Part shown: positions 1-8,638 of the stretch, one piece after another
Position numbering within the stretch: the stretch's first letter is position 1
Layout: each line of letters opens with the position of its first letter
DNA from: Cyclobacteriaceae bacterium
Lineage (GTDB): Bacteria > Bacteroidota > Bacteroidia > Cytophagales > Cyclobacteriaceae
Length of the DNA stretch: 64,000 nt
Assembly: GCA_019638235.1 (NCBI GenBank)
Contig: JAHBUE010000001.1
Location: 1,102,492-1,166,491 of the forward strand
Direction of reading: 5' to 3'
Notes under the pieces: model-generated
Seen by the model: only the letters and a program-made list of their open reading frames with translations
Told to the model about the DNA's origin: nothing
Database searches by the model: none
Program-made: the position numbers and the translations under genes

Positions 1-235
1 TAGACAGATTCAATGATTTCAAAAACTGCCTCATGGCAACACTGCATGTGTTCTCATCAACATGCCTGGGGAGCAATCCCTGGTCTCCGGTAATTTCTTT
101 AATAGTAATTTCACCGGTATCGTTCAGCAAAATTTCTACTACATCTCCGGGCTGCTCAAGCGCGAAACCGAATACATCAAATCCGCAGGCAACGTTGGCC
201 ACACTGGCGGGCGCAAAGGCTTTAACACGAACCAT
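1..235 (-). CDS. thrB: Homoserine kinase, N-terminal part (runs off the window)
   Basis: Phosphorylates L-homoserine to O-phosphohomoserine in threonine synthesis, in the cytoplasm. Only the first 78 codons are in the window. Translated on the minus strand they begin MVRVKAFAPASVANVACGFD, which is the start of GHMP-family homoserine kinases, followed by RHVDENTCS at about residues 57-65. The ATG at 235-233 lies one base beyond the thrA stop codon (239-237), so the two genes are almost certainly co-transcribed and probably translationally coupled. The catalytic and ATP-binding parts are outside the window. Identification rests on the conserved N-terminus and the gene order after thrA. Confidence 0.93.
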   Translation of the reverse strand, partial: MVRVKAFAPASVANVACGFDVFGFALEQPGDVVEILLNDTGEITIKEITGDQGLLPRHVDENTCSVAMRQFLKSLNLS

Positions 236-236
236 A

Positions 237-2681
237 TTACCGGATGTTATTTCCAATTCGAATCAGATCGGCAAACACGCCTGCCGCAGTTACCTCGGCA
301 CCGGCACCGGGGCCACGAATTACCATGGGGCGATCACTATATCGCTTAGTAATAAACCGGATAATGTTATCGCTTCCCGATAAGGAATAAAACGGGTGAG
401 TGCTATCTACTGCGGTAAGCCCCACACTGATTTTCCCGTCTTCCAGCAACGCGCGGTAACGCAGTTTTTGATTTTTGCTTTCCGCTTCATTTCTAAGTTG
501 TTCGAAAGATACATCCGCTTCTTTCAAACGTTGAAGGAATTCATCTATTGAAAGATTGCCCTGGCAATTTTCAGGAATTAAGCTTTCAACCTGTATATCG
601 GATAACTCTAAGGGTAAGCCGGTCTCGCGCGCCAGGATGAGCATCTTGCGAGCCACATCCATGCCACTCAGGTCATCGCGCGGATCGGGTTCGGTGTAAC
701 CAAGTTTTTTTGCTTCCATCACCACGTCACTGAATTTTTTTCCTTCCGTAAAGGATGAAAAAATATAATTCAGCGTTCCGCTCAATACGGCTTCTATTCG
801 TTGTACGGTATCGCCACTTAACAACAAATCGGTTAATGTGTTGATTACCGGCAGCCCGGCACACACGTTGGTTTCGTAAAGAAATTTTACATCATGATCG
901 CGCATAATTTTCCGAAGCTGTGTGTATTGTTCAAACGATGCAGAGTTTGCCTTTTTATTGGGCGTAACCACTGCAATGTTGACTGTCAGCAAATCCCCAT
1001 ACAGTTCCGATACTTTTTCGCTGGCTGTACAATCAATAAAAATACTGTTCGGCAAATTGAATTTATGAATGGCCTCGGTAAAAACTTTTAAGTCGGAAGG
1101 CCGACCGTTTTTTTCAACACATTCTAATGCACTCTCAACAGGAACGCCTTCTTCATTCAATACCATTGTTCGGGTGTTGGTTATGCCCACAATTCTGATC
1201 TCAATATTATTTTCAACTGACAGCACCTGGTGTTGTTGCCTGATTTGATCAAGCAATGTGCGTCCGATTAATCCTGTACCGGCAAGATAGAGATGAATGG
1301 TTTTGGTACGCGAGAGAAAGAAGGCATCATGCAAAGCTGATAGCGCTTTTGAAATATCTTTCGTGGCGATTACTGCCGAAATATTCCGTTCGGATGAGCC
1401 TTGCGCAATGGCTACTACATTTATACCGTTTTTCCCTAAAGCCGAAAACATTCGCCCGCTTGTGCCCGAATGATGTTTCATGCCATCGCCAACAACAGCG
1501 ATGATACCTGAGTCGTCATCTTGTTCAATAGAGTCGATTTGTTTACTGTTCAATTCGTGATAAAATTCTTTTTCCAATGCTTTTCTTGCACGGGTAGCTT
1601 GTGCGCGTTCAACGGCAAGACAAATTGAATGTTCGGACGAAGCCTGGCTGATAAGAATTACATTGATGCGTTCTTTTGCCAGTGCGGCAAACAACCGCAT
1701 GGAAACACCAACCACACCCACCATGCCACTGCCCTGTATGTTTAGCAAGCTGATGCTATCAATGGATGTGATGCCTTTTATCATTTTGCCATTAGCGCTG
1801 TTGGAACTGATGCGCGTTCCGCGCGCTTCCGGGTTAAAGGTGTTCTTTATCCAAATGGGAATGTTGCTGCCCATAGCAGGCCGCATGGTAGAAGGAAAAA
1901 TTACCTTCGCGCCAAAGTGCGATAGCTCCATGGCTTCTTCGTAACTCAGCTCAGGTATGGTAAAGGCTTTCTTCACTAAGTTAGGATTGGCCGTTAATAT
2001 TCCATCCACATCCGTCCATATTTCAAGTGAATCGGTTTGTAACGCTCCGGCAAGAATAGCAGCCGTATAGTCTGATCCGCTTCGGCCTAACGTTGTTGTT
2101 TCCCCGGTTTCGGATGAAGCTATAAAGCCGGTTACAACCTGAATTTTTGAGTGCTTATTAAAATAGTCTGCAATGTTTCTGTTGGTGATTTCAAAATCTA
2201 CCTGTGCCGAACCAAACTGATCATCGGTTCGGATAACCTGTCGCGCATCGAGGTATTCGGTTGCAATGCCCGAAGCATTCATGGCCTCGCTGATGATGTA
2301 TGCACTGATGCGTTCTCCGAAACTCATAATGTAATCTAATGTGCGTGCGGTACGTTCCTTTACTAAGAAAACACCGTGCAGCACATCTTCGAGCGCGTTG
2401 AACTGTATTTTTACCTGCGCAAGAACACCGCTTTGGTTTGATACGGGTATCAATTCACGAACAGCAGAAAAATGCCTGTCGGAAAGTTTTGATAAAATTG
2501 ATTCGTAAACAGGATTACCAGCCAGCGCGTGCAAGCTGCATTGGATTAGCTGATCGGTTACTCCGCCAAATGCTGAAAAAACCACACTCACCTGTTCGGG
2601 TTGTTGTTCTATGATGTTGATTACTTGTCGTATGCGTTCGGGGTTTTCTATGGACGACCCTCCGAACTTTAAAATCTTCAT
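237..2681 (-). CDS. thrA: Bifunctional aspartokinase / homoserine dehydrogenase I
   Basis: Catalyses the first and third steps from aspartate to homoserine. The 814-residue protein has an aspartokinase domain starting MKILKFGGSSIENPERI, with a GRSGSDYTAAILAGAL segment near residue 220. Two ACT domains at about 310-450 are the usual site of threonine feedback. An NAD-binding homoserine dehydrogenase domain follows (LAGTGLIGRTLL near 460), with the GTLNYIFSSF catalytic-domain segment near 640. The length matches the E. coli ThrA fusion (820). The reading frame extends 11 codons upstream, but the MKILKFGGSS start is the family start. It is transcribed behind a Thr/Ile-rich leader peptide and immediately ahead of thrB. 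A second, unfused aspartokinase is encoded at 26675-27928. Confidence 0.97.
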   Translation of the reverse strand: MKILKFGGSSIENPERIRQVINIIEQQPEQVSVVFSAFGGVTDQLIQCSLHALAGNPVYESILSKLSDRHFSAVRELIPVSNQSGVLAQVKIQFNALEDVLHGVFLVKERTARTLDYIMSFGERISAYIISEAMNASGIATEYLDARQVIRTDDQFGSAQVDFEITNRNIADYFNKHSKIQVVTGFIASSETGETTTLGRSGSDYTAAILAGALQTDSLEIWTDVDGILTANPNLVKKAFTIPELSYEEAMELSHFGAKVIFPSTMRPAMGSNIPIWIKNTFNPEARGTRISSNSANGKMIKGITSIDSISLLNIQGSGMVGVVGVSMRLFAALAKERINVILISQASSEHSICLAVERAQATRARKALEKEFYHELNSKQIDSIEQDDDSGIIAVVGDGMKHHSGTSGRMFSALGKNGINVVAIAQGSSERNISAVIATKDISKALSALHDAFFLSRTKTIHLYLAGTGLIGRTLLDQIRQQHQVLSVENNIEIRIVGITNTRTMVLNEEGVPVESALECVEKNGRPSDLKVFTEAIHKFNLPNSIFIDCTASEKVSELYGDLLTVNIAVVTPNKKANSASFEQYTQLRKIMRDHDVKFLYETNVCAGLPVINTLTDLLLSGDTVQRIEAVLSGTLNYIFSSFTEGKKFSDVVMEAKKLGYTEPDPRDDLSGMDVARKMLILARETGLPLELSDIQVESLIPENCQGNLSIDEFLQRLKEADVSFEQLRNEAESKNQKLRYRALLEDGKISVGLTAVDSTHPFYSLSGSDNIIRFITKRYSDRPMVIRGPGAGAEVTAAGVFADLIRIGNNIR

Positions 2682-2774
2682 GATAAAAAAAGTTATGCGT
2701 GATGAATTAAACATAAAAAATCAATGCAACTCCTGGAGAAGCCCTGATGTACGGGAATATGGTGCAGATACGGG

Positions 2775-2852
2775 TTACCCCGTAATAATAGTAGTAGTGA
2801 TCGTGGTGATCACGATAGCGGTGAAAGTGATATGGAAATGATTCCGCTGCAT
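2775..2852 (-). CDS. thrL: Threonine operon leader peptide (thrL-like, 25 residues)
   Basis: A 26-codon frame that ends 93 bases before the thrA start. It encodes eight Thr and six Ile in 25 residues, with ITTITTTIIT at residues 15-24. The E. coli thr operon leader likewise has a run of Thr and Ile codons. This composition, directly ahead of thrA, is strong evidence for a peptide whose translation senses charged tRNA-Thr and tRNA-Ile. The stop codon sits in the loop of a small perfect hairpin, ACGGG-GTAA-CCCGT. A second CCCGTA about 25 bases on could pair with the same TACGGG. I do not see a strong GC-rich terminator with a U-run before thrA; there is only a T6 tract without a good stem. The termination mechanism is therefore unclear. 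The symbol is by analogy. Confidence 0.85.
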   Translation of the reverse strand: MQRNHFHITFTAIVITTITTTIITG

Positions 2853-2952
2853 TTGATTTCACTAAAGTAGGTGAGTTTATTGAATTCTCAAAAAACGGAA
2901 CGGATTTTTTAAGAGAAATAAAATTTCAGGTATTTCTAAAAACATCTAAAGG

Positions 2953-2961
2953 CAAAAGTTA
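2953..2961 (-). promoter_or_regulatory. Possible -7 element of the thr operon promoter
   Basis: Reads TAACTTTTG on the minus strand, one base longer than the Bacteroidota TAnnTTTG consensus. It would start the transcript about 95 bases before the leader peptide. No TTTG -33 element is visible at the right distance, so this is weak. Confidence 0.3.
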
Positions 2962-3075
2962 GGCTATGAAAACGATTGCATTGGTTGTTTTGGTTTTTGC
3001 TTTGAATGATATTGAGTACGCGAATCGAGTGTCAGCCCGTCTGACGTTAAGGTCTTGTTACAAGCAGTTGTTTTA

Positions 3076-3882
3076 TCATTTCTTTTTCTTCTTCTTTTTT
3101 TCGGGTTTTTTCAATGCGTGTACCCAAGTCCAACTGTCATCTGATTTGATTGCCGTGCTGATACTTTTTGAGTTGTCAATTATTATTTTGGTGAAGTATG
3201 ATTTATAATACCAAACAAAAAACACAGCACCTAATGTTGGTTTTTCTAATTCTTGATAGTTAATCCATATTTCTCTTGGATTGTCAACTTTGAAGCCACG
3301 AAACTGTCCCTGAAAATAACTGTCGTCTTTTAATATTTGATTTCCTGTCGGGTCAATTGTGTATATAAATTCTCCACCATATACGGCAACGTTGTTTGGT
3401 TGAAATGCTGGCAAAACCCAAACGGAAAGCGTTTTGTCTTCATTCTCTTTTATGTATTGATTAAACCGTATTTTTACTGTGTCTTCAAGTGCTTTTAATT
3501 GATTGTTTGCTGTCTGCAATGCTCTTGAATACTTGTTAAGTAATGTCGTGTCAATCGTTTCACTTGTTCTGCTAACTTGCCCTTTGTTGTCAACCTTAAA
3601 ATGAAAAACAAGGTCAAATTGATTGTTTTTATATTTTCCGTAAACAGCGTGCCAAGTATCATTTTGTTCAAAACAAAACCATTCTTTACCAAGCCGTTCT
3701 ATTTCCTTTTTGTCTTGTATCATTACGCTGTCAGAAGTCCACCACGCAACCATGTCGTATTTGTATAGCCATTCTGCAATTTCCATTTTTTCGTTAAAGT
3801 CTGTAATATCAAAGTTGGGTTGCCCATAGACGAAAGTTGTTAGCCCGAAAAAAAGTATTGTCAGTAGTTTATTCATAATCAT
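3076..3882 (-). CDS. Secreted protein of unknown function with poly-lysine C-terminus
   Basis: I do not recognise a family. The 268-residue product begins MIMNKLLTILFFGLTTFVYGQ, a signal peptide cleaved after about residue 20, or 18 if the internal Met at 3876 is used. The rest is a soluble domain rich in aromatic and charged residues, with WWTSDS near 47, VYGGEFIYTIDPTGNQILKDD near 170-190 and a Trp-rich segment near 220. The last eleven residues are KKPEKKKKKKK, encoded by a long A/G homopolymer that could hide a frameshift. The gene is clearly more AT-rich than thrA and ilvA on either side and has its own strand-matched but isolated position, with a repeat element upstream. That suggests later arrival between two biosynthetic operons. 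Export is likely; function is unknown. Confidence 0.75.
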   Translation of the reverse strand: MIMNKLLTILFFGLTTFVYGQPNFDITDFNEKMEIAEWLYKYDMVAWWTSDSVMIQDKKEIERLGKEWFCFEQNDTWHAVYGKYKNNQFDLVFHFKVDNKGQVSRTSETIDTTLLNKYSRALQTANNQLKALEDTVKIRFNQYIKENEDKTLSVWVLPAFQPNNVAVYGGEFIYTIDPTGNQILKDDSYFQGQFRGFKVDNPREIWINYQELEKPTLGAVFFVWYYKSYFTKIIIDNSKSISTAIKSDDSWTWVHALKKPEKKKKKKK

Positions 3883-3950
3883 TTTGTTTATTGTAGAGTC
3901 GCCCTACGATTGCTTGTAACTCATTCATACCTGCAATAAAACTACACTAA

Positions 3951-4040
3951 TTTTAACCGCAAAGGCGCTGAGGCCGCTGAGTTTTTTGACTTTGCGCTCT
4001 TTGCACCTGCCTGTCCGGTAGGCAGGTCTCTGCGGTTAAA
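3951..4040. repeat. Hairpin-forming intergenic repeat with nested 23-bp palindrome
   Basis: TTTAACCGCA at the left end is matched by TGCGGTTAAA at the right end, so the 90-bp unit can fold on itself. Inside it at 4005-4027 is a second palindrome, ACCTGCCT-N7-AGGCAGGT. Units of this kind, built from GCGCA/TGCGC words around a T-run, look like dispersed intergenic repeats. A related-looking unit lies at 54661-54725. Confidence 0.7.
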
Positions 4041-4123
4041 TTTGCATAACCAATCGGCAAGATACAAATCAAAGGCTTCTCAAAAGCCTGCAAAATTCAA
4101 TGACTTGGCTGTTTTAACAGGCC

Positions 4124-5374
4124 TTACACCAAATACTCAAACAGGTTTTCGTTCTGGTTCACGAGCGTATAGTTCAGCTTGTAGCTGTCCATGCGGGCGA
4201 TCAATGCGTTAAAATCGTTTTTAGATTTTACTTCAATGCCGATCAGGGCAGGGCCGGTTTCTTTATTGTGTTTTTGGATGAACTCAAACCGCACAATATC
4301 ATCGGTTTGGCCGAGAATGTGGTTTACAAATTCTTTCAACGCACCCGGCCGCTGCGCAAAGCGCACAATGAAATAATGTTTCAGTCCTTCATACAATAAA
4401 GAACGTTCTTTGATTTCATTCATCCGATCGATGTCGTTGTTGCCACCGCTTAGCACACACACCACTTTTTTGCCTTTTATCTGATCGGCATATTGATCGA
4501 GTGCGGCAATAGACAATGCCCCGGCCGGTTCGGCCACAATGGCATCTTCATTATAAAGTTGTAAAATAGTTGAACTTACTTTTCCTTCCGGAACGAGCAA
4601 CATATCAACAATCGAATCTTTTGAAAGCGCGAACGTAATATCGCCTACTTTTTTTACCGAAGCGCCATCTACAAACCGCTGGATAGTATCGAGCACAACA
4701 GGCTTACCGGCTTTCAACGCTTCTTTCATAGAGGGCGCACCTTGCGGCTCTACGCCAATAATTTTTGTGTTGGGCGAATATGTTAACGCATATTGCGAAA
4801 TACCGGCACACAAACCTCCGCCTCCAATCGGCACAAAAATGTAATCAATACCCGATTGCTCATCGAAAATTTCTTTGGCAACGGTTCCCTGCCCTTCAAT
4901 CACTTTTAAATGATCGAACGGGGGGATGAACGTCATGTTATGTTCGGCAGTGTATTCTAATGCGTGCGCCTGGCATTCATCGAACGTATCGCCAATCAAT
5001 ACGATCTCGATGTTGTCGCCTCCAAACATTTTCACCTGATTGATTTTTTGCTTGGGCGTAATGGCCGGCATATAAATCACACCTTTAATATCCAACTGCC
5101 TGCACGAGAACGCAACGCCCTGCGCATGATTGCCTGCACTGGCGCACACCACGCCCCGCTTGCGTTGCTCGTCTGTTAAACTCTGGATTAAATTATACGC
5201 TCCCCGTATTTTATACGAACGCACAACCTGTAAATCTTCACGCTTGATGTAAATCTCGGTCTGAAACTTTTCCGACAGCTTTTTATGAAACTGCAAAGGC
5301 GTTTTAAGCGCCACGTTCTTCAGTGTTTCGGCAGCAGCGTTGATGTCGAGATTATGCTTGGTTGTCGTTAACAT
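4124..5374 (-). CDS. ilvA: Threonine ammonia-lyase (threonine dehydratase), biosynthetic
   Basis: PLP enzyme that deaminates threonine to 2-oxobutanoate, the entry to isoleucine. The 416 residues show the PLP-lysine segment SYKIRGAYNLI near 52-62, the phosphate-binding loop GGGGLCAGI near 185, and SGGNNDIDRMNE near 309. A single C-terminal ACT-like regulatory region covers about 330-416 (HYFIVRFAQRPGALKEFVNH). The length matches the shorter IlvA form with one regulatory domain rather than the 514-residue E. coli enzyme. It is the last gene of the ilv operon, 72 bases after ilvC, separated from it by a perfect 50-bp hairpin. No internal damage is seen. Confidence 0.96.
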   Translation of the reverse strand: MLTTTKHNLDINAAAETLKNVALKTPLQFHKKLSEKFQTEIYIKREDLQVVRSYKIRGAYNLIQSLTDEQRKRGVVCASAGNHAQGVAFSCRQLDIKGVIYMPAITPKQKINQVKMFGGDNIEIVLIGDTFDECQAHALEYTAEHNMTFIPPFDHLKVIEGQGTVAKEIFDEQSGIDYIFVPIGGGGLCAGISQYALTYSPNTKIIGVEPQGAPSMKEALKAGKPVVLDTIQRFVDGASVKKVGDITFALSKDSIVDMLLVPEGKVSSTILQLYNEDAIVAEPAGALSIAALDQYADQIKGKKVVCVLSGGNNDIDRMNEIKERSLLYEGLKHYFIVRFAQRPGALKEFVNHILGQTDDIVRFEFIQKHNKETGPALIGIEVKSKNDFNALIARMDSYKLNYTLVNQNENLFEYLV

Positions 5375-5390
5375 TGTTTGAACATTAATA

Positions 5391-5440
5391 TTTAGACATT
5401 AGTATCAAGACAATCTAATGTCTTGATACTAATGTCTAAA
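5391..5440. repeat. Perfect 22-bp inverted repeat in the ilvC-ilvA gap
   Basis: Arms TTTAGACATTAGTATCAAGA(CA) and their exact complement flank a 6-base loop (positions 5413-5418). There is no T-run on either side, so it is not a typical intrinsic terminator. It may protect or process mRNA between ilvC and ilvA, or be a dispersed repeat. Confidence 0.85.
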
Positions 5441-5446
5441 GTCTGA

Positions 5447-6517
5447 TTAGTTGATCATCGAGGCTTCTACCTGTTGCTTTTCGGGGCGCAAGGCGCGCAC
5501 GGCTGCACCGGCTTGCCACAATTCGCTTTCGCGGAGTTCTTTTAATTCTTCGGCCAGCTTCTCGCGGTAGTCGGGTTTGCTGCATGTATCAATAGTGCGC
5601 TTTGCTTCGGCACCGGTTTCTACACTTTCGTACAACTCTTTAAATACCGGAAGTGTAGCCGCTTTAAATTTCTTTTTCCAGTCTAACGCACCACGTTGCG
5701 CGGTAGTCGAACAGTTGGCGTACATCCAGTCCATACCATTCTCGGCAACGAGTGGCATTAAACTTTGTGTTAATTCTTCTACGGTTTCGTTGAATGCTTC
5801 CGAAGGCGTGTGGCCTTTTGAACGCAACACTTCGTATTGTGCTTCAAAAATTCCGGCAATAGCGCCCATCAGTGTTCCGCGTTCGCCTGTCAGATCAGAA
5901 TAGACTTCTTTTTTGAAATCGGTTTCAAACAAATAACCGGCTCCTACGCCAATACCCAATGCAATGGCTTTTTCGGTAGCGTTACCGCTGGCATTTTGAA
6001 ACACCGCATAGCTGGCGTTAATGCCTTTACCTTGCAGGAATAATCTGCGCACGGAAGTACCCGAACCTTTTGGTGCGGCCAGCACAACATCTACATCGGC
6101 AGGCGGCACAATACCGGTTTGTTCTTTGAATGTGATACCGAATCCGTGCGAGAAATACAAAGTTTTACCTGTTGTTAAGTGCGGCTTAATGGTTGGCCAC
6201 AAGGCAATTTGTCCGGCATCGGATAATAAAAACTGAATAACGGTTCCTTTTTTGGCCGCCTCTTCAATGTCGAACAAGGATTCGCCCGGAACCCAACCAT
6301 GCGATACGGCTTTGTCCCATGTTTTAGAACCTTTACGCTGACCAACAATTACGTTGAAGCCGTTATCGCGAAGGTTTAATGCTTGTGCAGGGCCCTGCAC
6401 ACCGTAGCCGATAATCGCGATGGTTTCGTTTTTCATTACGTCCAATGCTTTTTCCATCGGAAACTCCTCGCGGGTTACCACATCTTCTATTGTTCCTCCA
6501 AAATTAATTTTTGCCAT
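5447..6517 (-). CDS. ilvC: Ketol-acid reductoisomerase
   Basis: Converts 2-acetolactate and 2-aceto-2-hydroxybutanoate to the dihydroxy acids using NADPH and Mg2+. The 356-residue protein has the Rossmann motif IIGYGVQGPAQALNLRDNG at about 34-52, followed by VGQRKGS, whose basic residues fit NADPH. The C-terminal knotted helical domain carries the metal-binding acidic residues in SDLTGERGTLMGAI (near 208-221) and a second set around EETVEEL near 245. Length is slightly above the 330-340 residues of class I enzymes. It lies 76 bases downstream of ilvN, with a heptamer tandem repeat in the gap, and upstream of ilvA in the same operon. Confidence 0.97.
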   Translation of the reverse strand: MAKINFGGTIEDVVTREEFPMEKALDVMKNETIAIIGYGVQGPAQALNLRDNGFNVIVGQRKGSKTWDKAVSHGWVPGESLFDIEEAAKKGTVIQFLLSDAGQIALWPTIKPHLTTGKTLYFSHGFGITFKEQTGIVPPADVDVVLAAPKGSGTSVRRLFLQGKGINASYAVFQNASGNATEKAIALGIGVGAGYLFETDFKKEVYSDLTGERGTLMGAIAGIFEAQYEVLRSKGHTPSEAFNETVEELTQSLMPLVAENGMDWMYANCSTTAQRGALDWKKKFKAATLPVFKELYESVETGAEAKRTIDTCSKPDYREKLAEELKELRESELWQAGAAVRALRPEKQQVEASMIN

Positions 6518-6545
6518 TCCTTAAAGTATTTAGTTGTTAGTGATT

Positions 6546-6587
6546 AGAATTTAGAATTTAGAATTTAGAATTTAGATTTTAGATTTT
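6546..6587. repeat. Six heptamer tandem repeat between ilvN and ilvC
   Basis: Four AGAATTT units are followed by two AGATTTT units, ending in a T-run on the plus strand. It could vary by slippage and change the spacing between ilvN and ilvC. Confidence 0.8.
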
Positions 6588-6593
6588 TTTGAT

Positions 6594-6884
6594 TTAATCA
6601 ACATCAACGATTTGTTCGCTGAGTGCTATGTAATGATCGCTTCCGCTGAAATAGTTTGCATAGTCAACTTCGATTAGCTTTTCTAATTGATGCTTAACTT
6701 TTTCGATAAGATCGGGTGTGGTAAACACGAGGATGATCGCTCCGCCTTTGCGAAAGTCGTCTTCGTTTTCGTGCGCCATCAGGCGTTTGATGCGCACGCG
6801 CCTTCTGTTCAGTACATTAATGATCCGGTTTAACACCGAAAAATTATTATCGCTTGAAATTTCTATCGTGAACTCTTGTTTCAT
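6594..6884 (-). CDS. ilvN: Acetolactate synthase small (regulatory) subunit
   Basis: Regulatory subunit that confers valine feedback on acetolactate synthase. The 96-residue protein is a single ACT domain: FTIEISSDNNFSVLNRIINVLNRRRVRIKRL at 4-34 and an IILVFTTPDLIEKVKHQLEKL strand-helix near 52-72. It lacks the extra C-terminal domain of the 160-180-residue IlvH type. E. coli IlvN is about the same short length, so this is probably not a truncation. Its ATG overlaps the end of ilvB by four bases, so translation of the two subunits is probably coupled. Confidence 0.93.
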   Translation of the reverse strand: MKQEFTIEISSDNNFSVLNRIINVLNRRRVRIKRLMAHENEDDFRKGGAIILVFTTPDLIEKVKHQLEKLIEVDYANYFSGSDHYIALSEQIVDVD

Positions 6885-8638
6885 TGCTTTTTCGTTTGGG
6901 GTTCCAACAATACCTCGGCCACACCTGCACCGGTTGGAACCATCGGGAATACGTTCCCTTCTTTCTCTACAACAATTTCTAAAAAGTATGGCCCCGCGCT
7001 GTTCAGCATAGCGGTTAACCCGTCTTTTAAATCAGTACGTTCGGTAATTTTTTTAGCCGGAATAGAATACGCTTCAACCAGGGCAACGAAATTCGGGTTG
7101 GTCATTTCGGTAAACGAATAGCGTTTATCGTGAAACAATTGTTGCCATTGCCGCACCATGCCTAAGAAGTTATTATTCAATACAATAATCTTTACAGGAA
7201 TATTGTATTGCATGATTGTTCCGAGTTCCTGAAGCGTCATTTGAAACCCGCCATCGCCAATAACAGCAACTACCTGCCTTTGCGGAACAGCCAATGCCGC
7301 ACCCATAGCAGCGGGCAACGCAAAACCCATTGTTCCTGCACCGCCCGAAGTAATGTTGCTTCTTGTTTTTTTGAACGGATAATAGCGCGAAGTAACCATT
7401 TGATGTTGGCCGACATCGGTTACGATTACAGCTTCGCCTTTGGTTTGCTCGCCTAACTCGCGGATTACCTCGCCCATTTTCAAGGCTTTATCCAACGGAT
7501 AATAATCGAACTGGATTACCTTTTCGTGCTCTACACGACTGGCTTCCGTAAAACGCCTGTGCCACTCATCGTGTTTGTTTTCGTTAATCAGCGGAAGCAA
7601 TGCTTTCAACGCTTCTTTGGCATCGGCATGTACGGCCACATCGGCTTTTATGATTTTGTTGATCTCGGCTTTATCGAGTTCGATGTGAATTACTGTTGCC
7701 TGTTTCGCATACTTGGAAACATTTCCGGTAACGCGGTCATCGAAACGCATACCGATGGCAATCAACACATCGCATGAATTGGTGAGTACGTTCGTACCGT
7801 AGTTTCCGTGCATACCCAAATAACCAACATACAAAGGATGATTGGTTGGCAAGGTTGACAATCCGAGTAAGGTTGAAGCAACGGGTATCCCTGATTTTTC
7901 AACAAAGGCTAATAATTCTTTTTCAGCACCGCTTAACTGAACGCCCTGCCCAACGAGGATGTACGGTTTCTTTGCACTGTTGATCAGAGCGGCCGCAGCT
8001 TCAACAGCGGTATGATCTAATGTTGGTTTAGGTGAATACGTTCTAACTGACTCGCATTTTTCGTATTCAAACTCGTCCATCATTTCAATCTGTGCGTTCT
8101 TGGTAATGTCGATCAGCACCGGGCCTGGTCTGCCACTGCGGGCAATGTAAAATGCTTTGGCTACCTGCGAAGCAATGGCAGAGGCCTGCGTGATCTGAAC
8201 ATTCCATTTGGTAACGGGCAGTGTGGTGTTGATCACATCCATTTCCTGGAAAGCATCGGTACCCAATAAATGTTCGGCCACCTGGCCGGTAATACAAACA
8301 ACAGGCGTTGAATCAATTGCCGCATCGGCCAAACCGGTAACAAGATTGGCCGCGCCCGGCCCCGAAGTAACCATCGCTATTCCGGTTTTTCCGGTTGCGC
8401 GTGCATAACCTTGTGCCGCATGAATGGCGCCCTGTTCGTGACGGACAAGAATATGATTGAGTTTATCTTTAAATCCGTACAACGCATCATACACCGGCAT
8501 AATAGCACCGCCCGGGTATCCGAACAGCACATCTACACCTTCGGCAATTAAACAACGCAACAAGGCTTCCGATCCGGAAATCTGTTGTACAGGAATTTTT
8601 TTTGTTTCGGTTTTAGTCTTCGTCAGTAACGCATCCAT
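6881..8638 (-). CDS. ilvB: Acetolactate synthase large (catalytic) subunit
   Basis: Thiamine-diphosphate enzyme that condenses pyruvate with pyruvate or 2-oxobutanoate. The 585-residue chain has the three usual parts. The N-terminal domain carries [14 protein letters not shown] near 39 and the cofactor-activating Glu in [18 protein letters not shown] near 63. A central FAD/nucleotide domain follows ([12 protein letters not shown] near 288). The C-terminal TPP domain has [12 protein letters not shown] near 457 and [12 protein letters not shown] near 485. The start overlaps the 3' end of ilvD by 26 bases and the end overlaps ilvN by four, typical of tight coupling in a biosynthetic operon. Confidence 0.97.
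   Translation of the reverse strand: MDALLTKTKTETKKIPVQQISGSEALLRCLIAEGVDVLFGYPGGAIMPVYDALYGFKDKLNHILVRHEQGAIHAAQGYARATGKTGIAMVTSGPGAANLVTGLADAAIDSTPVVCITGQVAEHLLGTDAFQEMDVINTTLPVTKWNVQITQASAIASQVAKAFYIARSGRPGPVLIDITKNAQIEMMDEFEYEKCESVRTYSPKPTLDHTAVEAAAALINSAKKPYILVGQGVQLSGAEKELLAFVEKSGIPVASTLLGLSTLPTNHPLYVGYLGMHGNYGTNVLTNSCDVLIAIGMRFDDRVTGNVSKYAKQATVIHIELDKAEINKIIKADVAVHADAKEALKALLPLINENKHDEWHRRFTEASRVEHEKVIQFDYYPLDKALKMGEVIRELGEQTKGEAVIVTDVGQHQMVTSRYYPFKKTRSNITSGGAGTMGFALPAAMGAALAVPQRQVVAVIGDGGFQMTLQELGTIMQYNIPVKIIVLNNNFLGMVRQWQQLFHDKRYSFTEMTNPNFVALVEAYSIPAKKITERTDLKDGLTAMLNSAGPYFLEIVVEKEGNVFPMVPTGAGVAEVLLEPQTKKQ

Noticed and set aside
2717..2760. Intrinsic terminator between thr leader and thrA
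   Set aside because: A T6 tract exists, but the stems before it are short or mismatched (CTTCTCC/GGAGTTG), so I do not call one.
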